DNA from: Lithospermum erythrorhizon
Lineage: Eukaryota > Streptophyta > Magnoliopsida > Boraginales > Boraginaceae
DNA length: 64,000 bases
Reading direction: 5' to 3'
NCBI GenBank assembly: GCA_019722365.1
Contig: JADFUC010001527.1
Location: 1-64,000, forward strand
Shown here: positions 24,701-37,200 of the stretch, piece after piece
Numbering within the stretch: the stretch's first letter is position 1
How the letters are laid out: every line of letters starts with the position of its first letter
Program-made: the position numbers and the translations under genes
Notes under the pieces: generated by a model
What the model was told of the DNA's origin: nothing
Database searches by the model: none
Seen by the model: only the letters and a program-made list of their open reading frames with translations

Positions 24701-27190
24701 AATCCCATGTTTGTTAAGTAAAGAACTGCATACGCGTTATTCCTAAGTTTTGGAACATGTGAGAACATTCTTCGTATTTTAATTTCCTTTCTTCCCGAAT
24801 TCATCTCGAAAGCACCACGCCCCTTTCTTCTCCCCTCGACACGGAGGTCGCACTCATTAGCCATATACATCTTCTCACCATTCGCTGGCTCAATGTAGAA
24901 AACGACTGCACGAGTAAACGCGCCTTAATAAAGACTAATATCGATCCACTCACTCGCGTCGTCCCCACAAAGTTCACTCCCATAAATCATGCCCGATAAG
25001 TCGATCTCGGCCCCCGATCTCTTACTAATTACATTGTTCGCCTCTATCATATTCTCGTATTGGCTCACATTCTAACAATTTATTTAATTCAAGCCATATA
25101 ATCAGAACACACCCCATCAAACGACTTAACCGGATTCCCCATGGTAAGAGAACCACTCTTCTTGAAAGATTTCCCCTAGAGCAAATTCACTCTTCTTCTT
25201 CTTCCTCAACGATCCTAGGAAGTCTCCCATGTTCAACAACATTCATCGACTTCAGTAAGAAGCCGGGATAAACACTCATAATCCCAACCTTTCTATCGCT
25301 TCTCTCTTCAATCTCTTCAAACGAATGTAAAACCGGCCTCCAAATTCATATCCTTTTGTTTGTGTTTCAAATAATTCTTGAAGTCTTTCCAAGATGGTGG
25401 AAATTTCTCATAATTATCGCTGCAACTTTTGAACATTTCACTCAAGGCTACGCCTCAGCATTTAATTTCATGGAAAATTACCCTAAGTTCTCGAATCCCG
25501 ATCTCTACCGACTATTATCCTCCATAAGATAAATTCCGTAAATTTACCTTACACAAACTTTCGCACCCGCATTCGAGTCTTATATTTGTACTCAAGCTGC
25601 CCCAACATCTTTTGCAAGAGTGTATGTTTTATATACACTATACAAATCATCGGATAAAAATGCTAACATTACAGTTCGACCAAATAGCTCCGAGAGTGTT
25701 TCCAACAAATAACGCTGGTAGCAAAAGTCAAAGTGAAATAACTCCCGAACCACCACCACCCGAAGAACACCCGAACAACCGCAATGTGAACTAAGCGCGC
25801 CGGAAATGCCGACACTGTGACCAAATGGCGAATAGTTTGACACCAAGCGAAACACCTCCAAAGAACTAAACGAGGAACATTCCCGACCACCAACGACACC
25901 CGCAAATACCTCCAATGTAATTAATCGGACGAACATTCCTTCTAACACTTTGATTGATAATGCAAGTATCAACATCGGGACTCCATAGCAACTAAGATTG
26001 CTTGCCTCCAATCGAATACGCTTTTAAGTGTCGTAGGAACTACAGAAAATACGGAACTATACAACAATACTTTGCAAAAGAACAATACAATACTCATACG
26101 AAAATACACGAAATGATTACAACAAAATATAAACCAGATGGAGTCACGTTTACAACGCTTTCCTTAAAACGTATTCGACCTCTCGTCAGCGCCAAGTGAT
26201 TAAATCGGTATATCGCTTCCTGTGATAAACCACCTCGAGTATCACCGAACAAAAGAACGGAAGCATGGAAGCCTCGGAATTTTATTTTTTTCTCTTCTAC
26301 GTGGAACTGCATGCTGTGGTTCCTCGAATTCGAGGAGTCATTTGACGGAGTTTACAAGCATCCAAATTAACAAAAACTATTTTTCCGCATTGGGCGGGCA
26401 CTAAACAACCTTAACGACCTAATTAAAACGTGATCAGGAATACATTGGTTGCAAAAACAAAACTACTGGAAGCTTAAGTTTGATTTCACTTCAAAATGCA
26501 AAACCAAGCTTTCTGAATCAGATGCTGCGGTCCGCATGCCTCATACATGCACTGATTCACAATTTCGATCTCATTTTTTCCCGGATTCGCACGCCGCTGG
26601 CGCGGTAGTTTTGGCATAGTATCGTTAATTGAATTTACTAAGTCTACGAGAGCTTTACTTATAAAGCTTAACTTCTGGCTTTCTACCTCCTCCCATGCAG
26701 ATACAAACACAACTTTCAAACTTCCATTTTCCATTCCAAGTTTCCATACAACACATGTACATACATACGACCGCTAAATTTCGTGATTCACAACCCTCCT
26801 TAATATCTCAACAACATCCACACGGCCCAATACGCTCATGCCCAAGCCGTAAGTACTTACCCCCGTGATAACAGATTAATTGACAGACGGCTATTTCGAA
26901 TTGGATGTAATAGTTGTGTTCACAAACACTATCTACTACTACGACTTCACAAATTCCAGCCCATTTCATTTATTTCATTATATACACGAAATTTTAAAAT
27001 ATAAAACTTTACACGAATCCATTAACCGAGCATTTCTGGGATTGGATTTGACACGAATATCATCGACAGGGCAATAATGTCTAAGCTTTCCAATGTATTC
27101 ATCAACTATTAGTTGCACCCCAGGTGATCTCTTCTTGCCCACACTTAATATTCGAATTGGTAAAGCTCTCTGTTTTTTTAGTAATTTCAA
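18798..27190 (-). CDS. RlmH-type SPOUT 23S rRNA methyltransferase, organelle type, split by a Copia element
   Basis: RlmH (YbeA) enzymes methylate a pseudouridine in helix 69 of large-subunit rRNA using SAM and a trefoil-knot (SPOUT) fold; plant versions are related to At5g10620. Exons on the minus strand, 5' to 3': about 27,175-27,027 ([15 protein letters not shown] ... VKSNPRNAR), 19,911-19,845 ([22 protein letters not shown]), 19,525-19,448 ([20 protein letters not shown]), 19,225-19,080 ([12 protein letters not shown], then [20 protein letters not shown]) and 18,837-18,798 ([17 protein letters not shown]). Phases join cleanly and the SAM-binding IGGPYGHG loop and the conserved YHH terminus are present. 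The recognised first exon has no in-frame ATG; an acceptor aaacag at about 27,176 suggests an earlier transit-peptide exon. The 7.1-kb intron between the first two recognised exons carries a Copia insertion in the same orientation. Confidence 0.88.
20588..21446 (-). repeat. Copia element 1, 3' LTR
   Basis: 859-bp repeat, left on the plus strand. It shares with 26,029-26,813 runs such as aacaatac, tacacgaaatgattacaaca and gatggagtcacg. A second purine-tract-like copy (tcccccacagg) lies about 53 nt inside the element at about 21,499. Confidence 0.85.
26029..26813 (-). repeat. Copia element 1, 5' LTR
   Basis: Right-hand repeat on the plus strand and 5' LTR in element orientation. It is about 75 nt shorter than its partner, mostly through small indels. 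Exact right edge is uncertain by a few bases because of the caacaaca sequence there. Confidence 0.8.
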
Positions 27191-27377
27191 GAAAACATAT
27201 TTAGACTATATATATATTAATTCAAGTAATTCAAACTATATTAATAAAAAAAACATACATACCACTGCTTGGCTTTGGGGTTTATTTAATTTTACCTGCT
27301 TAACACAAAATTAAGTAAATTAAAATGGAGTTGATAAATGAATAAGAAAGCGGTGGTAAAGGGGACAAACAAGAAAC

Positions 27378-27432
27378 CTGTAGTGTGATTGATGATCATG
27401 GTGGTTGAAGCACTCAAGATAGATAGGGCCAT
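27378..27432 (-). CDS. Candidate first (transit-peptide) exon of the RlmH-like gene
   Basis: On the minus strand an ATG at 27,432 opens MALSILSASTTMIINHTT and runs to a cag/gtttct donor at 27,378. It is Ser/Thr-rich without acidic residues, as expected of an organelle transit peptide, and lies about 200 nt upstream of the first recognised exon. The splice phase does not match as written: one base is missing or extra. The call rests on position and composition only. Confidence 0.35.
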
Positions 27433-27439
27433 GTTGATC

Positions 27440-29590
27440 AAGACACACACTAAACCTTAATTAATTTATGAATTAATGTTTCTTAAAAGTGGTAAAAATT
27501 ATTTCCAGCTATAATTTTCTAATGCTCCATCGAAATATCCGATGGATATTGTATTTCACACAATCGAACGTTTTTTATTGAAAAATAAGAAATGGAACAA
27601 AATATTATTGGTTTTATGTGCCTTGAAAGTTTGGAGTGTCTAAGTTAATTACCATGTCAAGGCCTTCTGTACGACTGTACACAAGCCATATTGGGCCTTG
27701 GAGGTGTATCACAATTCACATGTCTACATACACGTTAGCCTATAATTATTGTAGCTTTTATGTATACAGTTATTCTTAAGAACATATTAAAAAAATCGTT
27801 ATTATATATATACAGCTATATAATTTTGGGAGAAACCAATGAAAGATGGAAACTGTCATTGTAATAGCACTAAAATTGAGTTGAGGGTGTTTTTTGTTTT
27901 TGTGTGAAATGGGAATGAGTTTTTATTTTTATTTTTTCTCCAATCACTTTCATTAGCACAAAATGACTAGTGGTTATACGTAAATGATTGTCCCGACTAT
28001 ATTTGTTAATGAGTCGGACAAAGTAATACTCTACAGCAAAGACTCCTATCGCTTCCTTCGATTATTTAGAAATTTCTTCCCTGCTGGCAGTTTTTCTCCC
28101 CTAACGATTCCCATATTTTATATTAAAGGCACTCTGGATACGCGGTTGTATATCATAATGGCCGACTATTAATCGTGAAAGACATCATAAACTTATTTTA
28201 AAATTAATCTTTCATTAAAATTTCTCAATAAATTGCTAAAATCGAGTTTTCGTAAAAATTGATCCCGACAACCATTCAATAAAAGTTCTCTTTATTAGTT
28301 TGGCGTATATCATCATATATTAGTTATATTTGCTTTCAATTTTAAATAAAATCGTATTTTTAATGTTCTAATTTAATTTCCGAATCGTTCTTAAAAATTG
28401 ACTCCAAACCAAGAAATTTCCGATTATTTATCTCCAGAAAAACGCCTAGGATTCCCCACTACCCGAGTTCATGGTAAATTTGACTCTCCATCACATCATG
28501 TAAGGGGCGTTTTCCTTCTATATTTAATAAGTAGATATATCTAAGGTTATTTTTGTTGAGGTTGAAGTGTATTTTAATTGATGCCGGTGCAAATCGCCCT
28601 CGTAATTGGCCGGGAAGTTCTCAAATTAACTCATAGCCCAATCCGCTTAGTTAATGAAGCAACTTGCTTAATTCTAATTAAATCTAAGAAATTAAACACT
28701 AAATAAAAAAAAATGAATTGCAATTCCCATGCGAGCAAGGAAGCAAGCAATAGATTGTTCTGATTTCAGCTTGGCTAATTCAAGAGAAACACCTAAATAC
28801 ATTTAAGCGAAAAACCATAACATAAACCTACAACGCCCTGATGCGCATAATCAAATTACTTACCTCCGAGAGCCTCGAGATCTACTCAGATATCAAGGAT
28901 GGACAAATCTTCTATAATATATCAACATCTACTGCTATACTTACTGTGTCACATAACATATGCCATTAATTCCTAGATTATGTTATAATTTGAAACTCTA
29001 ATCATATAATAATCATAGATCTCAATTCTAATTAAATCTAATTCAAAATTTTATAATTAAATTCTAATCGAAATTAGAATTTGATCAATTTTAATTGATT
29101 TTGAATTCTAATGGTTCTTTGACTTAAATAGATTTTGTCGAATTTATTACCTCTGGTCTGTTGCGCTCTTCCCTCACCCTCCAAGGTGTTGTCCATCACT
29201 TCATTTATTCGAAAGGCTTCCTCGGAGGTGAGTGGTTGTACATTATCTAGTTATTTTGATACCTAAAAATATATATTTATATACTTATGTTGTCAAACTA
29301 CTTTTGAAAAGAAATGATACTTTTGCAAAATTTACTTTGAGTTATGAAATCTTCTTTTAACTAGTACTAGAATGTGAATGAGACAGCTCAACTTCTTGTT
29401 GAATTTTGGGGACTAGGGAGAAAAAGAGATTTTATTTCTGTAAATAAAAGTGAGCAAAACTTTTACTTCGCTGTGAGCAACAAATGACCACTTTCGACAA
29501 TTTCTCGAGATTGAGCCTCGACAGCCGCAATCCTAATAAGTTAAGTAATTTCACATACAAAAAATATTATTTGGGTGTGCTTTAGCATCC
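27440..29590. other. Upstream region of the RlmH-like gene, no gene seen
   Basis: Likely promoter side of the minus-strand RlmH-like gene followed by AT-rich spacer. Open frames here (for example around 27,984-28,172) show no family resemblance. Segments near 28,950-29,130 are built from repeated aattctaatt/aaattaga words. Nothing else supportable. Confidence 0.35.
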
Positions 29591-29850
29591 ATGATCAAAA
29601 TGAGTCTCTATAAGCACGCCCAACAAAGGTTATTACAATTAAAATTACTATTTTGCCCATAAATGAAACTTCCTCAAACACTACAAACACTTTAATAAGA
29701 AGAGCAGAGATAATCGACATTATCTTTTGGAGAAAAACACGTGGATCGGCAACTAAACAAAGCCCATAACGCCGACTGGTAAACAAGTCGAACCCGAGAC
29801 CTCTTGAATAGAGGCTCTCAAACCATATACCACTAAAGTTATTAGGCTAG
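29590..29850 (-). mobile_element. tRNA-derived SINE remnant
   Basis: Read on the minus strand, a tagtggtatatgg A-box-like word (29,835-29,823) is followed about 40 nt later by gggttcgacttg (29,795-29,784), close to the RNA polymerase III B box. The ~190 nt behind it would be the SINE body. No complete tRNA cloverleaf is present. Confidence 0.5.
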
Positions 29851-32800
29851 AACGTCTGGAGGTGAAACTGCAACGTGAACCTCATACTCCGAACACGCCT
29901 GCTTGCCGCTCGCTCATCCTTTCAAATTTACCCGCTTTGTTTTGATGTTCTCAAAATAGTCTTCGTATTTCGATCCCATTTCAACACAATATTGTTTAAC
30001 TTATTCTTTCGGATATAATATTTGCATCCTCGGGCGCGATCAAGTTCGCGGAACGGGTCAGTTGCCCGCCTTAATTCGTTTTTTTTTTTCAACTCCATCT
30101 TTGCTCGAAAGCGTTCCCGTCGCCCCAATAGCAAAACGACGCTTTTTCCATATCCAAACGGAACCCGCTCAACCATAAAAACCAATACGTTATATATATT
30201 TACAATAAAATAAATAAATTGGTGCGTATCGGGAGTAATCACTAACATATATAAAAACGTGAATACGAAGCCAAGGCTTTCTTCCCTTTTTCACACTATT
30301 AATTACTAAATTACTTCTTTTCTAAAAATCTAAAAAGCTTACGTGTTTTAATGTTTAATTTACTATTACTCCTCTCCATTTTTATTTTCCGACGCTGTGA
30401 TATGTGTCAAATTTTGATCAAGGAAATTTTTACTCCCTCCATCGAGTCTCTGACAAGCCAGATATCGGCCGAAATACTAAAAGTTAGGTGTTCTAATAGG
30501 AATTAACTATTGGTGTTAGTTAAATAATAATATATTTTATGTAGAATTATTATTATTATTATTATTATAGGTATTTGTTAAATAATCATATATTTTTGTA
30601 AAATTATTATTATTTTATTATTATGTAGAATCGTTTGTTATTATTATTAATAATAATGTTATTTAATTCCCATGCAAATATGAATTTTATATATTGAGAT
30701 CCACAAAAATTTAAATTATACTTTTTAAATCATATCAATTTAACTACATAAAAGAAAATAATTCGAATGGCTACTATATCGACGATCAATTGACAATATT
30801 TTTAGCTAGAGGACATCAAATTGTTAAAATAATATTCAGATCTCTATGTACATCTCAATGTCTTATAGTATCTCCATTTAATATCGATTTTGTAATTTTT
30901 TATATTATATTTAAAGAGTTTATTTATGACAAAGTGATCACTTAAAAAATATTAATTCAAAAAAATTCAAGAGGTAAGTTTGTACATCGCTTTAGAATGA
31001 TTTCCACCAAAAGATAAAGAAAATATCAAATATTTAAGTTAAAATCGATTTCATCTCCTTTACTAGCGATCCAAAAAACTGAAAAAGACAACTTGCAAGG
31101 AACTTATATTCGAATTCCTCGTAAGAATTAAAAAAAAAAATTACATAATCAAATAAGATTATATCAAATCATAGTAAATATATAAAGATTCTAACTATCT
31201 ATAAATGGAAGCACGTCAATTGGTTTTCTTTTTTTTAATAACATTCATCTCTAATAATCGCATAATGTAATCTAATTTTGTACATGTACTACCACTATCT
31301 TCTGCCTTTAGTTCGATGATCATAGTCGTGTCATTTAATACCCAATATTATTCATGAATTAAAGTGGTAGATAAAATAAATGGCTGTGCATGCATGTTCT
31401 CATTTTCCTTAGTCATAAAGTTGTTGATATATAATTCCAACCTTGTCCATTTTGACACGTAGTAAATTAAAACTTTTTTCAGATTAGAGTTTTGAAAAGT
31501 AATAATTATGATGATCCAAATTGGAGGCCAAGTTGATCCAAGATAATGAGCAGTGCATTAAGGAAGAGGGTGCCAGAAATCTAAAGAGCTAAAGGTTAAA
31601 GTATCACTTGTACTATTACCTCTTTTTTGCTCTCAAAAAGTTGCTTCTCACTTTGAACAGAATTGCCCAAAGATTGTGACTTTTTTCCTTGAAGCAGTGA
31701 ACAAAAACACTCATGGATGACTGGATGAGTAAGAGCTGAGGAGGCGATGGATTCCTAATATTTAATTAAATATTTAACATGTTATTCAGCATCAACATAC
31801 TTATTCCAATGACTATGAAGAGAATCTCATCTAAGCGGGATAAGAGAGGTCGGATAGTATATAACCTTATCCTTGTAAAAGTAAAAAGATTATTTCCGAA
31901 TTGACGAGCAATATCTACTACATACGAAATACTTTACAATACATAAGAGAAATATTATAATAATCTACTATGAATTATTTCACTATCTAGTTTAAATGTT
32001 ACTAAAGTAGAAAATTAGTAAGCTTCAACTTAATGTGCATTGATGCAAAACCAACCACTACTATCAGTTGAGCTAATTGTCAAAATAGCTAGCCAGATAA
32101 ATGATACGATCAGATATCCTTAATAACGACAACGTAACATTTCTAAATTTTAACAAGAACAATAACGTCAGACTTCTGGCCCCGATAATAACGACACAAT
32201 CATCGCACTTGATCCCACAAGATCACACCTTTACGTGTTTTGTGACGAGACGTTAATGTAGATCAAAAGACAACAATTATATCACTATCTGTGACTAAAA
32301 TACCATTTTCACCATCATGACCAAAGCCGCAACCGATACCTACTATTTGCACTATTTGACAATTAACACACTACCAATTCATGAATAATTGTGCACCTGT
32401 ATTTTTACACACCTTATATTATAGGATGCAATATCATATAAGCACATCAATCTCCACTTAAAAATTGTGTTTTATGCTTAAGCATCTAATTGAAATTCGA
32501 ATATTTAAATAGTGATTAATAAAATTGAAATGAAAAGTAGCAAATTTCCCAGGGGTATCTTTCCACACATACGGCTGATCGACGTGAGTAGTTTAGCAGC
32601 CTCAAGGGCGGTGGATGTCGGAACTGGTCTTTACATCGCTCTGCCCCCACTTTCTTCATTATTAACCCCCCAGCTTCTCTCTATTTGCCGATTTACCATA
32701 ATAACTACTTTGCTATTTTAATTTGCAGAATTACAATTTATAAGCATCATATTGCTAGATTGTGATTATTAAACATTATTAAATATGCTATTATTATCTT

Positions 32801-33040
32801 AATCAATGTATGGCTGATTTCATTTGATTGGACAAAACATGGTTTAATTAGTTTGGTTCAGTTTAGTTTATCTTAGCAAATGTAAGTCCAAATGATTCAC
32901 ATATTATGACTGAGGGTCTTGAAGCTTCCATGATGAATTGATAGGAGCTACTATTCCTTAAAGAGGAGTCTCATCGTGTCCTTGTTTTGCATTCCTCAAG
33001 AAGGCGTTCTTCATGAGACTTGACTTCATGAATCAAATTG
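29850..33040. other. Intergenic AT-rich region with ATT microsatellites
   Basis: A minus-strand open frame at 29,928-30,248 has no recognisable domain and I do not call it a gene. Imperfect (ATT)n runs lie at about 30,547-30,570 and 30,606-30,655. A ctccctccatcg motif at about 30,433 may be a lone MITE end. The remainder to 33,040 shows no gene. Confidence 0.4.
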
Positions 33041-33045
33041 TCACA

Positions 33046-33286
33046 ATATTTACTCCTCCATTTTGATTTTTACTTTTTAATAGCTAAATTTCGATCGTGA
33101 TATATTTTTATTTTTTATTTTATAATATTCATTTAAAAATATATTAACGAAAAAATTTTACCTTTTATCGATATATTTTCTTATAAAATATTATAAAACA
33201 CAACAGTATCTACTAGCCAAAATTCAACTAAAAAGTTGGCAAAAAATAAAAATGCATAATCTTTTGTGCGATAGAGGGAGTATTTT
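33046..33286. mobile_element. Stowaway-like MITE 1
   Basis: The left end tactcctccattttg and the right end gcgatagagggagta form imperfect terminal inverted repeats of the tactccctcc type, ending in TA as expected of Tc1/mariner-related Stowaway elements. About 240 bp, AT-rich, non-coding. Confidence 0.65.
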
Positions 33287-33397
33287 ATTATGGATGATTT
33301 TTTTTTTCCTTTCAAATTTGATTTGAAATAAGAATGAAAAAAGTGCTTGAAGATGGGATCATAAAGAACCACAACATTTAGTGGTATCCTATGATAT

Positions 33398-33635
33398 ATA
33401 TTTCCTCCATTTCAAATTAATCATCGCTTTTAATTACGGCCAAACCTTTGATCACAAATTACTTTATTCACTAATTCGAAAAATATAAAATTGATATCAT
33501 TGAATTTGGTTTTAAAAATATTTTCATAATATTATTTTTTTTGTAATTTTTCATAATATACATAAAAAATAATTGATGATTAAAGTTATGTTTCGAAAAT
33601 TGAGAAAGTCAATTAATTTGAAATGGAGGTAGTAT
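33398..33635. mobile_element. Stowaway-like MITE 2
   Basis: Ends tttcctccatttcaaattaa and ttaatttgaaatggaggtag are near-perfect inverted repeats with TA at the borders. About 240 bp, non-coding. The inner sequence (ggccaaac...tttgatcacaaattac) matches the element at 38,820-39,062. Confidence 0.8.
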
Positions 33636-33788
33636 ATGAGATGTTTTATGAATCTAAATCGATTATCTAATATAAGAAATTTATAATTATTTAGATTCTA
33701 TTAGCTATTAATAATTGTGGATTTAACGATAAAAAATGTAAAAGTCAGATGATTAATTTAGTTGTAAACCGGTAGAATGTATCATCAA

Positions 33789-34012
33789 GGCCCTATTTGG
33801 ATAGATGTCTACTTTAGGAACTAGTAGAACCAAATGTCAAATAACCAACGTGATAATGTTGGTCTAATGATCTGCAATATTGGACGAGGGGACTTCGCTT
33901 GCATTCTACAATATGTTAATTGTGATTTTTTGTGACCAAATTTATCTTCTCCAGCCAAAACTTTTAGTTAGCAGAAAACATTCGAAGACTAATCTAAATA
34001 GGTTCTCGTCGA
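33789..34012. mobile_element. Possible small TIR element
   Basis: ccctatttggat near 33,791 and atctaaataggt near 34,000 are imperfect inverted repeats bounding about 220 bp with no reading frame. It may be a hAT-type MITE; target duplication not established. Confidence 0.35.
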
Positions 34013-34260
34013 CCAGCTTATAAAAAAAGATCAAAGGTCAAATTGGCAATTAGGATGAACTCAAAAGCGTCAAATTTGTAAAACAAAAACAACCTCATGC
34101 ATGACATCTAACTTTAGTTGATAAGATTCACAAATGATTCCCGCTTTGCTTTCAGTAACAGGGCACGTACTTTTATTTTTCTATATAATCACTCCACCAT
34201 AACGTATACTTCCCCCCTTTCCCTCTCCTACCCAAGTTTATATACAAATCTTTATCAAAT

Positions 34261-37200
34261 ATGGAGAAAAAGAACAACCCCATTTCTTGCACTTATGGCA
34301 TGAAACGGAGCCCTTCAGAGTTGTTTCTTGAAGAGCTCTTTAAGCATGCAAGTGTTCAAGATTTTGATACACAATCTGCTGATCACAAGAAACTGGACAA
34401 TAAATTATTGGGAGGCAATGATTATTTGGGGTTGGAGAATGGTGTGTCAAGTTTTCATATTGCTTCCTCGTTAACTGACAAGAACTGTGTCTGTCTCGTA
34501 TAGTTTTTTAATATATTTGAAATATTTCAATATTCTATAATTTTGTGTGTGTGAAAGTATTGATTGGAATAGGCATAAAATATGATTAATAAACTTTAAG
34601 TTGTTCACCAATTAATAAACTAGATATATTAGACAAATTGTCATGAAATTATTTTATTATTTTTATAATAAATTATAATTTTATTTTTAAAAAAAAAAAC
34701 CTAAAAGAAATATAAGATGAAAAGTTACTATGAAGAAAATAAAAAATAAAGGATCATAAACAATTTTTATTTTCTATTGGCGATAATTACGGAGTATTAC
34801 ATATTGGAGCAATATTTTATAAGAAGAATTTGGCTGCTAATTTATCTGTTTATGCTACACAATTTAAAAGTTTACTAGCTTTTAAAATTAAAATAAATTT
34901 TTTATGAGGGTAAATAAAAGAAATACATTATCTTCACTTTATAACCACTTAACCACCCATCGGTGACATTATATATATAAGATGTATATGATTAATAAAA
35001 TCTGTAGATGCGATTCTCTGCATGTTTTGTAGGCCTCCCAATTTGAATTCTTTAATTAATTATACTTGTATTGTGAATATTATTGTTGTAATTATTCATC
35101 AGGATGACGGAAGAATTTACACAAGTTAGATATTATTTTACACTTAACTCCTACACTCAAACACCTCATATCACAGGGCCGAAAAGTACGATCGCACGTA
35201 CTATCTGACCGGCTATTACTCCCACTTTTGGCAAGTGAGCTTTTTTCAAAAGTATTGGGCGCATTCACGTAAAGAAACTAATATTAGGTGAAACTGATAA
35301 TTTCAAGGGGCAGAGTGTTTTGTCCGAGTTTAGGGGTTAGTTTAACTTTCTCCGAGTTTATGATTGGAATATTTTCATTTATTCGAAGAGAGTCCCTTCT
35401 TGGGAGTTAGGGTGTATGTGGGGATAACTGGGATCTGGTTTAGTCCAGGTTATTTGATATTAGAAGAAGGGAAATCAGTCTGAGACTTGAATGAAGTTTT
35501 CATAAGTAATCACCATTGTGACAAACACTTTAATTAATCATATGTTATAACCCATTCGCTAAATTTATTAGTCGCTAGTTATTATTAAGACTTTATTAGC
35601 TATTACACACGTCGCTGATCTACTTTGTTGCTTCTGTGCATCTTGAACTTGATCCAGGTGTTTTGCCTTCATTGTAGATGAAGGCTAGATGTCTAATTTA
35701 CTCACTAATTAAATACTGTGTGTCAAGTAAAGAGATTGGGAACAGAAAAATCATTATTGATCAAAGGAAACATTGCAAAGATGTATAATTTTGGTTGATG
35801 AAAGAAAAAGTAAGTCTATAAGTTATAATCTGGTTTAGACTTTAGAGTAACAAAGAGAAACTGGGAATCAGAATTTGGAAATGTGTTCTTATTTGGTTCA
35901 AATTTTCCATGAAGAATCTTTGGTACTCAGTGTATGAAACTTAGAATATGACAAGGATATTAATCAATCTCTTGTAGCATATTAACTGATATAGACACGA
36001 GTGAAGTAAATGAATTGTGTACCACAAAATAAAATAGTACAACTTACAAGTTCAAATGTTTGGTAAATGTCTTTTTCAAGAAATGTGAGCAACTCTGCCT
36101 CTGATTATATTTAGGTTTAGTTTATCTCACCCTCTTAGTCATTAATTTTAACTTATGTAAGCCATATTTGTTTTTTAGTTCTACCTACTCAAGTTGAAGA
36201 TTTGCAAGATTTTTTGCTCATTGGTTTTTTTAATCTTTTCTTTCACTAAGTTCATACTCCGTATTATATGGAGCAAGAATTTTTATTTGAACGACATAAT
36301 GCAGATTTTTGGGGAACTTTTTTGTGATTTGTATAATTTTATATATGGTTTTAGTAAACTAGGTTTTGTGAATATATTAATTAGTTTAGGTACAAAATGT
36401 TGTACGTACAGCTTTAAATTTGTTAACAAAAATAGTCAACCAAGTCATTCAAATAAAACCCGATGAAGGATAATCTTTCTATTTAGAGAACATGGGATTA
36501 TATGAAGTAGAAAAGTAATTGCAGATAGACTTATCTTAGTTGGTACTGGTTTCAAATCTGATTTATTTCTCCTAGGCTTCTGTTGATTATCACTAATTTT
36601 ATTGCCTAAAAACACTAATCGCACTGCCTAACCAGTTTATTATGTTTATTATTGATAAAACAGGCACTCAGACATATGTACACATTGGCAACAAAATGGC
36701 TATATTATTGAACTTATAAAGAGCCTCATTTGAGTACTGTCCTATCATTTTTCAATGATTCAGAGCTCATTTTCCATGTATATTGTTGATTGGTGTAGAG
36801 CTTATTTGATGTGTATATTATTCTAAAAGAAGTACATGCTCTAATTGATGTTATGGTGCCTAGCCTAGCCTTAAAAAAGCAGAGTTGTAACTGTATGTTT
36901 GCGCTTTTCCTAAACAAATCTCTATTAACATGCATGTCTCAGTGCCCTTACAATTTCTTTGCCATTGGGTTCTGAACAGACATCATAAATGGTTTACCTC
37001 TAGTTGTGAGGCAGCATCTGATGCAGCCTTTGGTCTCAACATCTCACTCAAGAATTCCAGCGAAGCATAGCGACTTCATGATTCTCAATCCCTCAATTCC
37101 AGGTATGAGACTCTTGGAGAACAATGAGTAATTTTATATGTGAATGATATACATATATGTGCCAATGATCAGCATATGTTTTGTTAAGTTAAATGCAGAT

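Larger units (their letters stand above)
20588..26813 (-). mobile_element. Ty1/Copia LTR retrotransposon in an early RlmH intron
   Basis: Two direct repeats, 20,588-21,446 and about 26,029-26,813, share long stretches and begin tgt/end aca. A purine tract (reads tcccccacatg on the plus strand at 21,447) adjoins the left repeat, so the element reads on the minus strand and the right repeat is its 5' LTR. On that strand decayed pol segments appear in Copia order: integrase C-terminal region with a KYLRVWGCL-type motif (about 24,000-23,650), reverse transcriptase with VDDM (23,020-23,009), RNase H with YCDN (about 22,310) and a RNase H tail (about 22,160-22,030). Flanks acatt and acatc fit a 5-bp target duplication with one mismatch. 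Frames are broken by many indels, so no intact polyprotein is present. Confidence 0.88.

Noticed and set aside
29784..29836. Possible tRNA gene
   Set aside because: Only A- and B-box-like words are present; no acceptor stem or complete cloverleaf can be drawn, so a SINE remnant is the better reading.
29928..30248. 106-codon minus-strand frame rich in Arg/Lys
   Set aside because: No recognisable domain, splice context or repeat partner; could be a chance frame in a transposon remnant.
36194..36466. 90-codon hydrophobic plus-strand frame between bZIP exons
   Set aside because: It lies in the long first bZIP intron, is AT-driven (Phe/Ile/Leu) and has no recognisable motif.
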